Assembly: GCA_030549495.1 (NCBI GenBank)
Contig: JAUIRK010000923.1
Coordinates: 1 to 64,000 of the forward strand
Length of the DNA stretch: 64,000 nt
Source: Nectonema munidae
Lineage: Eukaryota; Nematomorpha; Nectonematoida; Nectonematidae
Direction of reading: 5' to 3'
Below are positions 49,933 to 61,312 of this stretch, in pieces. The position numbers and the translations under genes were made by a program. Below the pieces are notes generated by a model. That model was given only the letters and a program-made list of their open reading frames with translations, was not told where the DNA came from and searched no databases. Each line of letters begins with the position of its first letter. Positions within the stretch are counted from its first letter, which is position 1.

Positions 49933-50769
49933 TATTCAAGAAATTGTTTCTGAAGCAAATCCCAGACAAATTATCTTAGATTTTAAAATGGCACCAATGA
50001 CTCAGTTTCAAAGCGCATATCCAAACACAAATTAAAGGCTGCTTTTTTTAAATCTTTCTCAAAGCGAGTACAAAAAAGCTATAAAATTGGGAATGAAAAC
50101 CACAATGGAATGCAATCAACAACTCAACACATTAATACTGTGTTTACCCGCTCTATCTTTAGTTCCTATCAGTTCTGTAGAAGAAGCATTTCATACTTTA
50201 GCAGAAATTAGGCATGAACATGAGGGAATGGATGAGATGTTGACGTATTTTGAACACACATATATTCGAGGAAAATGGAATCATTTTGAAAATGCAGTAA
50301 TCTTTATTTCAATGTAGTCATCCAACAATATGTACATTTTTAGATGGGTTTGTCAAAGATATTTCGTTCCACCGTCTAAACTTAATGCAAGGGATTGCTT
50401 GAGTAAGCTTGTTTCTAAATAAAAAATACTTATCCATTAAAACAAGAATCCAACAAATTACTAGTGATTTCGGTCAATCTGGTGTTATTTCATACCTTAA
50501 AGCCGTTCAATATTCTGCATGCAAGTAGTTTCAATATACACAATTTCTTCAATTTTTTATGTTGCTGCTTTTAAACATGTGATTATAAATTTACTCTACT
50601 TTTTTGTACATATTATTAAAATAAAATTTCTTCAATATATCTCAAATTTCTTATTTAAACAACAAAATATATCAATAGAATGCTATTGCGGTTATATATT
50701 CTAATGTCTAAAATTGGAATATTTATTTTTTTTGTATGTAAGTTTTCATGCTTGAATTTTATTGTTATA

Positions 50770-50905
50770 AATGTCGAATGACAAAACAAACAACTGCTAT
50801 AAAATTAGCGATGAAATGTCGAGTGGTGAAATGTCTTTGTGATTAGTCTCGTGTGATAAAATGTCGTGTGATGAATGACGAGTCATTAAATGACGTAACA
50901 TGATT
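50770..50905. repeat. Tandem-motif terminus of MULE 2
   Basis: Imperfect copies of AAATGTCG(T/A)GTGATGA run from 50,770 to 50,900 (AAATGTCGAATGAC, GAAATGTCGAGTGGTG, AAAATGTCGTGTGATG, AATGACGAGTC). This parallels the tandem-motif ends of MULE 1, with a different unit. Confidence 0.55.
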
Positions 50906-51219
50906 TTCTATGAAAAAAATTACTAAGGAAGGTGACGCTGTTTCTGGCGGGAAAGATCTGGATTTCGAACTGACTTTTCTGTTGCAGTTTGGCGAGGCCA
51001 ATTGTCTTGTTTGTAGACACACAGATTAGCGGGCTGTATCAGACCCATCTTTCGGAGTTTGCCGGCCATTGCTCAGCTCGATTGACTCAATAAATAATAA
51101 CTAAAAATATAATTTTTTGAAGGCATATACATGTTATTACGATGTTATTTCTTCCGCTGATCGTAGATTTGCAAACCTTTTTTTTTTTATAAATAACCAA
51201 ACTATTTATAGATCTTTTT

Positions 51220-51356
51220 TTAACCCTTTAACGACCAGAATAATCAGACGATATTTAATGTAAAGCAGAAGATTTGTATTAAAGAGCATTGATAAACGCA
51301 GACGATTTTATTTTTGTAAAGTCGACATATTTCGACTCTGGCCGCTAACGGGATGT
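51220..51356. mobile_element. Short piggyBac-type MITE, third family member
   Basis: The left end is TTAACCCTTTAACGACCAGA followed by ATAATCAGACGAT. The right end GACTCTGGCCGCTAACGGG is its approximate inverse, although the closing TTAA is not preserved. It is a diverged relative of the MITEs at 7.4 and 19.5 kb, about 135 bp. Confidence 0.5.
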
Positions 51357-52590
51357 AAATTATTATTATCTCTAAAAAATGTACAATGGAATAAATTAGT
51401 AAAATTGCGGTTGTGTTGATGTTGTAGATAAATAATGTTTGTCTTTGCTACATTCAGGAGTACTGAAGAAAATAGGAAAATACGCTCCAGATGTCTCATT
51501 GCATAAATTTTTATAATTTATATACATCATGTAAAGTAAAAAAAAATGGAATATAGCTAAAATAAAGCGGAAATCGTAATTATTATGAGGCAGTTTTAAT
51601 ATTTTTTAATTAAAAGTCCGTGTAAACAGCTTGAAAAACAAAGTACTAATGTGTATTATATAATAATGTAATTATTAAAATTCATGCAATCAATGCTAAA
51701 AAACATATGCTATGCTGTAAGAACTGCAAGCAATTAAACTTTTACAATCCGTCAATTGATGGCGACAGACTTGTTCCGTTTAATGAGTAAATGGAAAAAA
51801 TAATACCCTAAAGGATTCTTCATGGAAGGAAGCAGGTCAATTTGTCGCGAAGACAATTCAGCCCTTAAATATATTGATACTAATATTGGTGTCTTAAGGC
51901 CGACTTGTTTGCCTTCCATTTCTAAACCTTATTCATTGTTGGAGTAAAGAATGTTTTTTCAAAGCATTCGAATGATACGGCATTAGCAGAGCTGGGCATA
52001 AAAGCGTAATTATCGATTTAAAAATATTTCCTATCTCTTCTTTTAAGCTAATCCCATAAATCGCGTTAACGAAACAATTAAATTTTTTGTTCCTTAACTT
52101 TACTTCCGTTAAAAGTCTCCCTCTTGTAAGTCATCAGTAGCACACTCATGGCACTGCCTCCTCTCCCCTATCACTCCAAAATCTCTTCTATCTGATATCC
52201 CTCGCCGTCACCCCACCCCTTCTTATTCCTTAATGGCGCATCTCCTTCCTATCATCTACGCCATTTTTCTTTCTCCTTGATTGCATCCATAAAAAGATAT
52301 CAAAAAGAATGAATACTGGTGTCTCTATATTCAACTAACGAGTTTCTTCATCCTGCACTTCTATCATTTGTGCTCTAATAATGTGATTGCATCCTTGTTT
52401 TTTGCCTAATGAGACAGCCCAACTAGGTTTATAAAAATGACATGATTCACAGTCTTTTTTTCTGAAAAGCCTTGAATTAAGCTTAGGCACTAATAATCAT
52501 ATTACATTCTTAATTGAAATGCTTTCTTCATGTAAGCCTCAACCACTATTCTTTTCCAGATCTCATTTAACCCATATTGGGTTATTGTTT
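51357..52590. other. No gene seen
   Basis: AT-rich DNA. A pyrimidine-rich, less AT-rich patch at 52,130-52,290 could be untranslated exon sequence, but nothing confirms it. Confidence 0.35.
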
Positions 52591-52598
52591 CTGTAGAG

Positions 52599-54627
52599 CA
52601 GTGGTTCTCAAACTATTTTTGTTTCAGAACCCTTTTACATCATTTATAATATAATGGAACCATTATTTAAATTAAACATTTTTATAATAAAGAAAATATT
52701 TGATTTGAAAGACAATTACTCTAAATTGGAACATCAAATTTTAGTGAGATGGATGCATCTGTTTTTTTGACTTTTGGAAATTTGGTTTTATATTTGATAA
52801 TTAGATTTTCATATCTGGGGAGGCATCCAGTCTTGGTTTTTTTGCCAGCATTTCTTGAAAATCCTGATTCACATCAATGCGTTGTCGTTAAGGGGCGAAG
52901 TATTTTAGTGGCCTGTTTGGATATTTCAGGATATTCTTCAAGAAGATTTCCGCAAAATACATTTAATGGCACTTATCTAAATTTAGCCTTTAACCGAGAA
53001 TCGGATGTAATTTCTATTAATTTTTCAGAATCCACATCCTGTTTGTTTTTTTTGTTACTGTGAATGGATTTTGTAGCCAATAATGTTCTTTGTAATCCAC
53101 GCCCGGAAAATACTCAGTAAAAGATGAGGATCTTCACTTTCTGGAAGAGTCTCTTCGTCTAATTCCATTTCAGACTCTTGAAGAAATTGAATAAGAAGTC
53201 GAAAATAATCAAAATTACCATGCTCTACTTCCGAAATCCAGTACTGTAATTTACGAGATAACGATATCATATTATCTTGACTTCGAAAAACGTTTGTTTC
53301 CTTTCTTTGTAGAGAACGGCATGCTTCATTTAACTTTGAAAAAACATCTGCTAAATAAGTTAGTTTTGCACACCATACATTATTTCGTCAGACAAATTAA
53401 ATTTATGTTCAAGAAAGTAAACTGCAATTCTTTTATCAATTCGACCATTCTTACCAGAACATTTTCTCTTGAGAGCCACCTTATTCCTGTATGTGAAAGA
53501 AGAGTCTTTTGATGGCTGCCCATATCTTCGCATACAGCTCTAAATACTCTTGATTGTAAAGGCCGGGTTTTAATAAAACTGATAATTTGCACGGCTTCGT
53601 CCAAAACTACCTTTGATGAACAGAAATTCTTTTTGTCACTAATGCGTATCTGTGAAAAATGTAGTGATTACTGTTGCAGTTTTTTGCAATATTTTTTATT
53701 CTAGTTACAGCGTCGGATAATTTTCCCATCATAGCCTTCGCTCCATCATTGCACACTTAAACTAATTCCATGAATTGTTATATAATTATCAACACAATCG
53801 AATATATCTTTTTCCGTGGTTTATTGAAGTCATATCTAACAAACACAAGTAGAATTGCCAGTCCGGTCATATCTGTAAACTCATCCATTTGCAATGCGTA
53901 AGCATCGCATGCATGCAATCGTGACATAGGTTCGGTTTCAATATTATCACAAATATCAGCAATACGCCGCGACACCGTATTATTGGATAGAGAAATAGAT
54001 TCAACCTTTTGAGCAGACATTTCATCAAACCACACGACACTACATCTTTCAAGATTCACCACCAATAGTGTGTTCTTAGCCATGAAGAGTAGTATGGTAA
54101 GATGACGCTTCAGTTGCATTTTCATTGTCTGTTCTGCATATCTTACAAAGATTTATCCTTATCTTTATAGTCACTATGCCTGGTTTTCATGTGTCTTTGC
54201 ACCTTTGTTGGTGTCAACGAAATGTTAGCTAATCTTGTGTGACAAAGTATGCAAATGGCGTCTGGAGCTTCTTCATCACCAAAACTAGTAAAACCATAAT
54301 CATACTTGCGTTTCTTTTTGGCTGACTTACGCTGCCATTCAGGAGAAGAGGGAACATATTCAATGTTTTTTGAACCAGTAGTTCAAAATTATTCTTATTG
54401 TTCCTTTGCAAGTTCACCTATTTCAGCATCTTCTCTGGATGTTGTTGTTTTGTTAATTCCTTTTAAACATTGATTCATTGTAGGGCTTTAAAAAATAGTA
54501 AAAATATATTTTAATTATAATTAAAAAATATTTACCAATTTCTTATTTTATGATTAAATATTGTTTTTCAAGGTAGATTTACGGAACCCCTGACCTTACA
54601 TCACGGAACCCACTTTGGGAACATATG
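52599..54627 (-). mobile_element. hAT element (SCAND3/ZBED-like), nearly full length, dead
   Basis: Ends are CAGTGGTTCTCAAACT on the left and, inverted, CATATGTTCCCAAAGTGG on the right. They are flanked by CTGTAGAG and TCGTAGAG, a worn 8-bp duplication. On the minus strand the order is a BED finger (ICILCHTRLANISLTPTKVQ then RHMKTRH, about 54,260-54,170), then ISLSNNTVSRRIADICDNI and FALQ-like YALQMDEFTDMTGLAILLVF (54,010-53,830), then LLSHTGIRWLSRENVL (53,500-53,440), a C-terminal helix region (53,270-53,055), and a decayed dimerisation domain ending RLDASPDMKI-like (about 52,800). It has several frame breaks. Confidence 0.75.
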
Positions 54628-54811
54628 TCGTAGAGAAACGCAGACAAACGTGAATTTCCAATGGAATTCAATAAGAATTAATGAAAATTGTCCGTTTAGC
54701 ATAAACTAAAATGGGTTAAAAAAGTGTCGATCTTTAGAACTTTTTTATCAACAAATGGCGAAAAAAACACAATTTTTGCTAAATTAATTTTCTGACCTTT
54801 TTGAACTAGTT

Positions 54812-54930
54812 CACCGGACATCACAACCATGATAAGCTCTCTTATTAACAACACCACATGCAACACACTCTACGCCCTCAGCTTCGAGCATATCTACCCA
54901 TTCTTTTTACCTATAAAACTAAAACTTTTT
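54812..54930 (+). repeat. Dispersed repeat, copy 1 of 2
   Basis: CACCGGACATCACAACCATG followed by a segment with CACATGCAACACACTCTACG and CCTCAGCTTCGAGCAT is repeated with about 90% identity at 60,187-60,296. The family is not recognised. Confidence 0.7.
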
Positions 54931-55339
54931 ATAACGCAATTGAACAAGCCCATCCTATCCTGTCACGTAATATATGTATGACACCTAAGTAATCTCGTTT
55001 TTGAAATAAAAACGTATTAAATAATATTTTTAAAATGAAAATTTTATTCATTTTCTAGATTATCGGTTTAACAATAACTTCAATTCAAACTTTTGAATTA
55101 AAAGGTTAACGAAATGAACATTTTGATTAACGATTTTGTAATTAATGACGCTAATTTTTTGGTTAACATTCCCAGTTTCTGCGTATTAGATATAAAAACG
55201 GGAATCCTAAATTGAAAAAAAAGGTTTCTTCCAAGCAAATTCGGTTTATTGACTCCATATAAGCGTGGAAACTTCGCTTTTTTGAACAGCCAAGGAACTC
55301 ATTGTACATATGAGCAAATTTCTTATTACTCTTTTTTAG
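54931..55339. other. Intronic or intergenic, no gene seen
   Basis: AT-rich sequence upstream of the PHD exon, ending in the acceptor pyrimidine tract TTACTCTTTTTTAG. Confidence 0.4.
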
Positions 55340-55501
55340 GTAATCTACATAGATCCGTACTGTTGGAGTTGTCACTTGCCTACTTCAGAACTCAATTGTA
55401 GTTTTTGCTCGCGGTCCTTCCACTACAAATGCTTTGATCCCAGTTACAAAGTGAATGAGACAAAGTCTTTTGATGAAAGCATTTTTTGTGACTGCTGTAA
55501 A
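55340..55501 (+). CDS. PHD-finger exon of a ZMYND11/BS69-like gene
   Basis: This is a 162-base exon (54 codons, phase 0 to 0) between TCTTTTTTAG and GTAAGC. It encodes VIYIDPYCWSCHLP, SELNCSFCSRSFHYKC and SIFCDCCK. The C4HC3 spacing of a PHD finger is complete: CxxC, CxxC, CxxxxH, xxC, then CxxC. The YCWxCHLP and CxxCxRxFHxKC pattern is closest to the ZMYND8/ZMYND11 PHD fingers (human ZMYND11 has WYCFECHLP and CFRVYHSKC). ZMYND11 reads modified histone H3.3 at transcribed genes in the nucleus, using PHD, bromo and PWWP modules. Upstream exons, expected to encode a winged-helix segment, were not found. The gene assignment is from pattern only. Confidence 0.65.
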
Positions 55502-55991
55502 GTAAGCAAGCATCTTTTCACCATTTTTTCCTCTTTCCCGCTTATTTTTGCATCAGGAATAAGAACATTTGTTTTCAGCGTTATTTTGTATGTTATTTTT
55601 GTTATTTAAGTAGTTGGCACCAGAGTACTCTTCCCCAATATCATCGTAACATATGAGTTCCAAAAAAGGAATTTTTATCACGACAAATGAATGAATGATA
55701 GTGTTGAGTGTGCATGGGCAGTTAACCTTCGCAAGACGGATGATTTTTTGCATACGCGAAAGACGGATATATGCCGTAAAACTCCCAAAATGAAAATTTA
55801 ATATAAAAGGACAATATTCTCGATTTTATTACTATTATGCTATATTTTCAAGATATTCACTTTCTATTTCTTACTAAACAACTGTTTAATCCTTTAGAAA
55901 CGCTAAAATATATTTTGATTTTAACGCCATCTATGAAAATAAATTTGAAAAAGTACAACTACATAAAAATGGAAAGAATTCTTGTCTAAAC

Positions 55992-56170
55992 CAGCTTTTT
56001 CAAACTTATTTTACTGCACCCATAGCAAGACCACAGTTTGCTCCTACCCATAATACTTAGGTGTAAAAAGACAAACTTTGTTCACTAGATTCATTTATTC
56101 GCTCTTTTTTGTCACCCCCATTTTATTTTTCTGCACCCACTGAAGGGTAGGGCCCACAGTTTGAAAAACT
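55992..56170. mobile_element. hAT-type MITE with 8-bp target duplication
   Basis: CAGCTTTTTCAAACTTATTT at the left end faces the inverse of CCCACAGTTTGAAAAACT at the right end. GTCTAAAC flanks it on both sides (55,984-55,991 and 56,171-56,178), an exact 8-bp duplication. 179 bp, non-coding. Confidence 0.8.
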
Positions 56171-56178
56171 GTCTAAAC

Positions 56179-56525
56179 CATTGGTTCTCAACCTTTTTTA
56201 TCCATGGGTCCCTTTTCTCTCCTTTTTTATTAGTGGACCCCTCATAAAAATTGGAGAAAAAAATATTTTATTTTAAAATTTTTCACTAATAAAATTTTTA
56301 AGTTTTTGATAAAGAAAATAATATATAATTAGAATTATATTGTAATGAAAGCAAACCAATTTTAATTCGATTTTTATAATAATTATAGTGAAAAATTTAC
56401 TTTTTTAAATAAAAATGGTTATGAGTTTTCTTCATTTTACCAAAATATCATTGAGCACATCCAATTTATAATATTTCGCATATGGACCCCTGAATTATTA
56501 TGTGGACTTGAAAAGCCCAGAAACA
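56179..56525. mobile_element. Second hAT-type MITE, abutting the first
   Basis: CATTGGTTCTCAACCTTTTT then ATCCATGGGTCCC is a typical hAT (Charlie-like) end. The far side has CATATGGACCCCTGAATTAT and TGTGGACTTGAAAAGCCCAG. AT-rich inside. The right boundary is approximate. Confidence 0.5.
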
Positions 56526-56689
56526 AAAATTCTTTATATCACTAGAACCTCTTTTACGCATGATTTATTTGTTTGTAGAAATGCACTCGGACTGTCGCAA
56601 AATTATATTAGAAGTATATAAATAATCGCAGTCTCAGATCAGTATTTATTTATATTATTCTTGTGCCTTGAAACAATTTTCATTGATAT

Positions 56690-56800
56690 TTTTCCTTACG
56701 AAACAACACCCTCATATCTGTTACAAATTTCGCGAAGTTTTTCTATGAAAAGGTTCATATCATAATTCGAAAATCGTTCATTATATTCTTCCTCTTCGTT
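56690..56800 (-). pseudogene. Unrecognised acidic coding-like remnant
   Basis: Minus-strand reading EEYNERFSNYDMNLFIEKLR then EICNRYEGVVS has protein-like composition but no recognised family. It may be transposon debris or a small exon. Confidence 0.2.
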
Positions 56801-56899
56801 GTTTCTCTTCTTCCGAGTTGAGTTTCTTCTTATACCCTTATGTTCGAAACAACATGTGAATATGAGGATTCTCATCTTCGGATGAAAGTTTTAGTGTTT

Positions 56900-58880
56900 C
56901 GGATAGTCTTGTTGACCGGATGGACCATTTTTCAATGAACCTTTATCCTCAACATATGGACCATTTTCACAAAATATTAGAAATCGTTGGAGTTCCTTGG
57001 ATATTTTCAACATTTTTCCTCAAGAGATTATTTGTTACATATGTTGAAATAAGATTAGGGATGAGAATTCCACATTTTGATATATTAATTTGCCTTCACC
57101 GTTCGATCATGATTCCTATACCTTGTTTTACCATAATTTTGCCAAAACATTAGGGACTACTCCGTTTAAAAATTTTATTGGGGGGGAACCATTTAAAACA
57201 TGTCTCCTTCTGAATGTGTCTCTCTCTGCAACATGATATGTATATATACAACATATAATTTATATATGATTATATATAATTTTACCTTGGCTATTATTTA
57301 TCTTATTTTTAAGTTGAAAAATTTGAAAAAAATTGATTTAAAATCGATTTACAATTATATAATTCAAAATTAAAAAATTAAATAGGTTTTTCATAAAAGT
57401 TTTTAAAATAACAAATAAGAGACAATTGTTGCTTTAATTGAGTTTATCTAATTTATACTAAAAATTAAAATTAGACTTGTCGGTTAAAATACAAATATTA
57501 ATTTTTCCCCAACTTCGAAGTTGGCCTCTACTACCATTTCGCCTGCGATCCTCCTAATAAAGATTTTAAAATTGATAAAAATGTATTGATTATATACCGT
57601 GTTATAACTTTTTACCTTCACCTTCAAAATTTTAAAAATAAATGATTTGAGTCAGAATTTTTTGATCATAAATAAAAAATGAATAGTTTTTTATTTTGTA
57701 GAAGGAAATTAATCATTAGAAAATTTGAAATATGTTATGATAAGTTTTCAATTTGTGATTTGTTCGGATTTTTCTACTCTTTTTTTCATTGGTCAGCTAA
57801 AAATAAACCTTAGATAAAGTATCTATTTTACAAAAAAAGAGTTTTCTCAAAGTGTGATGAATTGAGATATGTTTCTCGTTTGATGTCAGGAGGGAAAGAA
57901 ATCTCAAATAAGTTGCCCCAATTTGAATCCTACATGATCATTTTTTCAAAGCTGACATAAATTTCACTCCTCATGAATATGTTATCTTAGATGAGAACTT
58001 ATAAAGTTTCGCAAATCTTCTTTGAAAATTTATGATCCAAACCTGGGATTATGGAATCAAATGTTACATTGCAATGATGCTCCTAACTATTACATTTTAG
58101 CACCTCAAATTTATGTTACAGGGTTGATAGACAAACTATTTTGTTCGGAAGAAATTGTGAAAAGACTTGAACAAAAAACGCTCATGGTTCTGGAATTTTT
58201 ACTGATCGTTTTTTACTTCACACAATCTTTGTAAATGGGCAAAATTAAATAATTATGGAACCGTAAGAGCTAACCGCAAATTCATGACTCTAGTTATTAG
58301 ACCTCAGTATTTTAAAAGACTTAAAGTAGTTTAACTGAGATTACAAAACACGCCATAAGAATTTTAAAGTGTATGTTTTGTCCTCACAGCTCTTGAGTAT
58401 GTTAAATTTGATAGGTGAAAAAATAAGCTGAGACATTGATAGAATATAACAAATATAAATCAGGTGTAGATGTTAGTAATAGAATGCTGAGAGAGTTCAA
58501 ACATATTTAAACCCTCAAGGAGATGGCCTTTTCTGAAATTTTGTAATTATCTGGACATTGTAGCTCACAATAGTGGATTATACAAAAGTAAATTATCCAG
58601 AATTTTTCCTTCAACTCGCAAAAGTGGGAGAAAGTACTTCATCGGAGATTTATCGTTGAAGTTAAGTGAACTATCAATGGAGCAAGGTGTGATGATCCCT
58701 TTAACACCGTCTTACAAGAGATCTCATAAGTTTCGATGGAATTGAGCAAGATTCAATTCAACCATCTACTTCTACACGAGGATATTGTTATGTTTCCGCT
58801 TGAAACCTAGAAAAAAAAAATAAAGTGTTCTAAATGCAACAAATCAGTCTGTAAATCGCATAAATTTACTTGTGTGAAAA
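56900..58880 (+). pseudogene. piggyBac transposase remnant, PGBD-like
   Basis: In order: NFAKTLGTTPFKNFIGG (57,130-57,180), similar to the piggyBac N-terminal 'TPxxFFxxF' block; HEYVILDENL (57,975), for the first catalytic motif; LKIYDPNLGLWNQMLHCNDA and YYILAPQIYVTG (58,020-58,120), for the strand block after it; EYNKYKSGVDVSNRMLREFK (58,440-58,500), for the last catalytic aspartate motif; and the C-terminal finger KIKCSKCNKSVCKSHKFTC (58,810-58,880). Many breaks make it non-functional. It is more complete than the 5.6 kb copy and of a different lineage. Confidence 0.65.
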
Positions 58881-59380
58881 ATATGACAAATAATATTTCA
58901 TATCTTCATATTTTTTTATTATCATTGAAAATTGTAATGCTTTGTTTTTAACTAATTTCATTTTTTCCTAATTTTAATCTAAAATAAAGCGTTTTTAATG
59001 AAATTTTTTATCTTTTTTTATAAAAAAATTTTTTCTGAGAAAAATTAAGGCTGTTATAGAAATATAAGTGATAATTTGAATATAGGGTTTGTATATGTTA
59101 GTAGGTAAATTGAATTCAAAATGTATTGGAGAAAATCAATTTGTTTGGAAGGTTAAAAAGATGTTGAGTATTGTATGTGTGGTGCTTGCAGAGTGTACAT
59201 AGTGGAATGGTGTGTGTGTGTTAGCAGTGACGTTTCTAGGCGAAATTTGGGCATGAAGCTTAAAGAAACAGCTAAGGGTCTATATTGCTGTGAGTCTTCC
59301 ACTGTGTAGAAGAAGCAAGACACCCGAGTAAACTTAGCAATTTTTATTTCTGAAGACACTTAGCTTAATTTAACCCACAA
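58881..59380. other. Intronic, no gene seen
   Basis: AT-rich. CAGTGACGTTTCTAGGCGAA at 59,226 resembles an hAT-type end (CAGTGGCGTAxCTAGG), but its partner end was not located. Confidence 0.35.
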
Positions 59381-60300
59381 TGTCAAGATATCTGTAACGA
59401 AATTAGCTGAAAGCTCCTAACTTATCAGGCCTCCTCGTGGTTGTGGCGCTTCCTCAAGGAATAATTTGAAAGAAAAACCCTCTGTCTGTCAAAAGATGGA
59501 CCCGGCATCGCTATTTTTTCTGCTCACTATACTCGAAACCTGGTCCTCTGGATGACTCAGAAACTACATAAACAATTGGGTATGCACAACACATAAAAAC
59601 AATCTACCACGAGACATGTGAAACATGCCAATACATCAAGCTTAGCAAAACACTCATACCTTAAGAAAGTCAACCTAACACAAAACAAATTATATCAACA
59701 ATCACAACCTTGGAATAGGAAACACTCCAGCAAATCTCTCACCAAACACGCACACGTATTTTCGATACAAGAAACAAAACTAATAGAAAAATACAAAACT
59801 CCAAATATTTCACCGCTTTGCACTGACAGATAACACAAACAACGATGTGGACTCCTAACATATATACACAAACGCAACCATAAATAATATACACAAATAC
59901 AAATGATCAAACTCCTAGGCACGTTGATAAGGGAAGGGGGATGCCCTCCGCCCCCTATCTTCCTGGAACTTCCTTAAAATATATAAATGTATACACTAGT
60001 CCAGTCCAATTAAAATCAGTTTTGCCTCCTCTCCCTCTCTACTTAGAGTCTGACGATGGGGCTGATCAAACATATAGATACCTCCACTGAGGTGCACTCT
60101 TATCCGAGCTACTACAAACACCAATCACAATCCTCAACATAAACACTTCTACCCACAAACCTACAAGCCCTAAACGCAACCTACCTCACCGGACATCACA
60201 ACCATGATAGCTTTCTTAATAACAATACCACATGCAACACACTACGCCCTCAGCTTTGAGCATCTACCCATTATTTTTACCTATAACACTAAAACAACAA
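59380..60300 (+). repeat. Unclassified decayed repeat block, includes dispersed repeat copy 2
   Basis: A less AT-rich block with a possible CETCQYIK peptide near 59,620 and no clear gene. It contains the 110-bp sequence (60,187-60,296) shared with 54,812-54,930. It could be a decayed retroelement, but no diagnostic domain is visible, so no family is claimed. Confidence 0.35.
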
Positions 60301-60568
60301 TCACACTAAACCATTGCTTTCCTACCTTTTTTACACTGCTTTTTTTATACCTTTCTTGAACATTGGAAACTTATTGGTTCGCATGTTACAAAATCTAATA
60401 TTTTAGCAGTCTTTAAGTTTGAATGCAATATTTTATTTTATTAAAATATTTTTGCATAAATATAACTTAACAAAATGAGTATAAAAAACATTGCATGCAA
60501 AATTCATTATATGAGTGAAAATATAATATATAATTTAAAATAAAATAAAAGAAAAATAAACCATATAA

Positions 60569-61050
60569 ATTAGGGTTTGCATAAGTATTGAAAATTAGGA
60601 CCCGGTAGCGATACCGAAAAAAACTTACACAACCGGGAATTCCCGGTTCCAAACGGTTCCTTAAGGAGATATATAGACAGCAAAAAGATGCAATGAAATT
60701 GACGTTTTTGATTTATTATAAACAGATGTACACTTTTTCTTTCTATATCATTATCATTAAAATGGTTCTAGGAGAAAAGTGTGCAAACGATAAAAGTGTG
60801 CAGCAGAAAAAAACTCTTTTGTCGTTTGCACACTTTTCTCTGTTTACCATTAAAATGAGATGACAATGAAAAAAAAGATTTTATATGAATGAAGTGCAGT
60901 AAAGTTTTATGCAAAGAATTGCATAGTGAAATAAATAAACTACAACTAAGTTATTCTTGGAACCGGGAATACTTTTCGGTTCCTAGACGGTTCCCAAATT
61001 TTTAGAACCGGGAACGTCCCGGTATTTCAGAACCGGAAACAAACCCTAAT
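60569..61050. mobile_element. Inverted-repeat element (ATTAGGGTTTG ends) with internal hairpin
   Basis: ATTAGGGTTTG at 60,569 and its exact inverse CAAACCCTAAT ending at 61,050 form 11-bp perfect terminal repeats. Inside each end are several ACCGGGAA/TTCCCGGTT-type motifs. The centre carries a 25-bp imperfect inverted repeat, GAGAAAAGTGTGCAAACGAT and onwards at 60,772-60,796 against 60,816-60,840. It is non-coding; the motifs fit a non-autonomous hAT element. Confidence 0.65.
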
Positions 61051-61312
61051 ACAAATGTATAAGTTTATAAAAAATAGTACTGTATTCGCAGTTAGATTAA
61101 CTCTGATTCCATGGGTTTTAGTTTTATTGCCAAAATTTTGACAACATTTAAAACTATTTACACTTATTGAGATCAATGATGGTTGAGGAGGTCATATTGA
61201 GGGATCTTATTTGAAATCGGTGATAATGCGTAAGATAAATAGGTATGAGCATTTTTTCTTATTTTATTATAATATAATGATTACCATATTAATAATAATA
61301 GTAAATTTTTTT

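Larger units (their letters stand above)
47217..50905 (+). mobile_element. MULE element 2, split by a pogo/Tigger insertion
   Basis: The left part (47,217-47,648) reads ETVMRLPQKSSLHRTPQLLK, then after frame changes WFADGKFKVAPSKFFQLYT and KPFAIYAL. The right part (49,933-50,420) reads IQEIVSEANPRQIILDFKMA, then SEYKKAIKLGM, LPALSLVPISSVEEAFHTLA and MLTYFEHTYIRG. These are the MULE N-terminal, DDE and C-terminal blocks in correct order. Removing the inserted element and one TA rejoins the frame as KNKNRN-IQEIVSEANP. The right terminus (50,770-50,905) is an array of AAATGTCGTGTGATG-like units. It carries stops and is dead. Confidence 0.75.

Noticed and set aside
52749-53063. 104-codon plus-strand frame
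   Set aside because: It is antisense to the decayed C-terminal part of the hAT element, which gives recognisable motifs on the minus strand.
59600-59830. Retroelement integrase suggested by a CETCQYIK peptide
   Set aside because: One CxxC peptide in a short frame is not enough; no other domain supports a family call.
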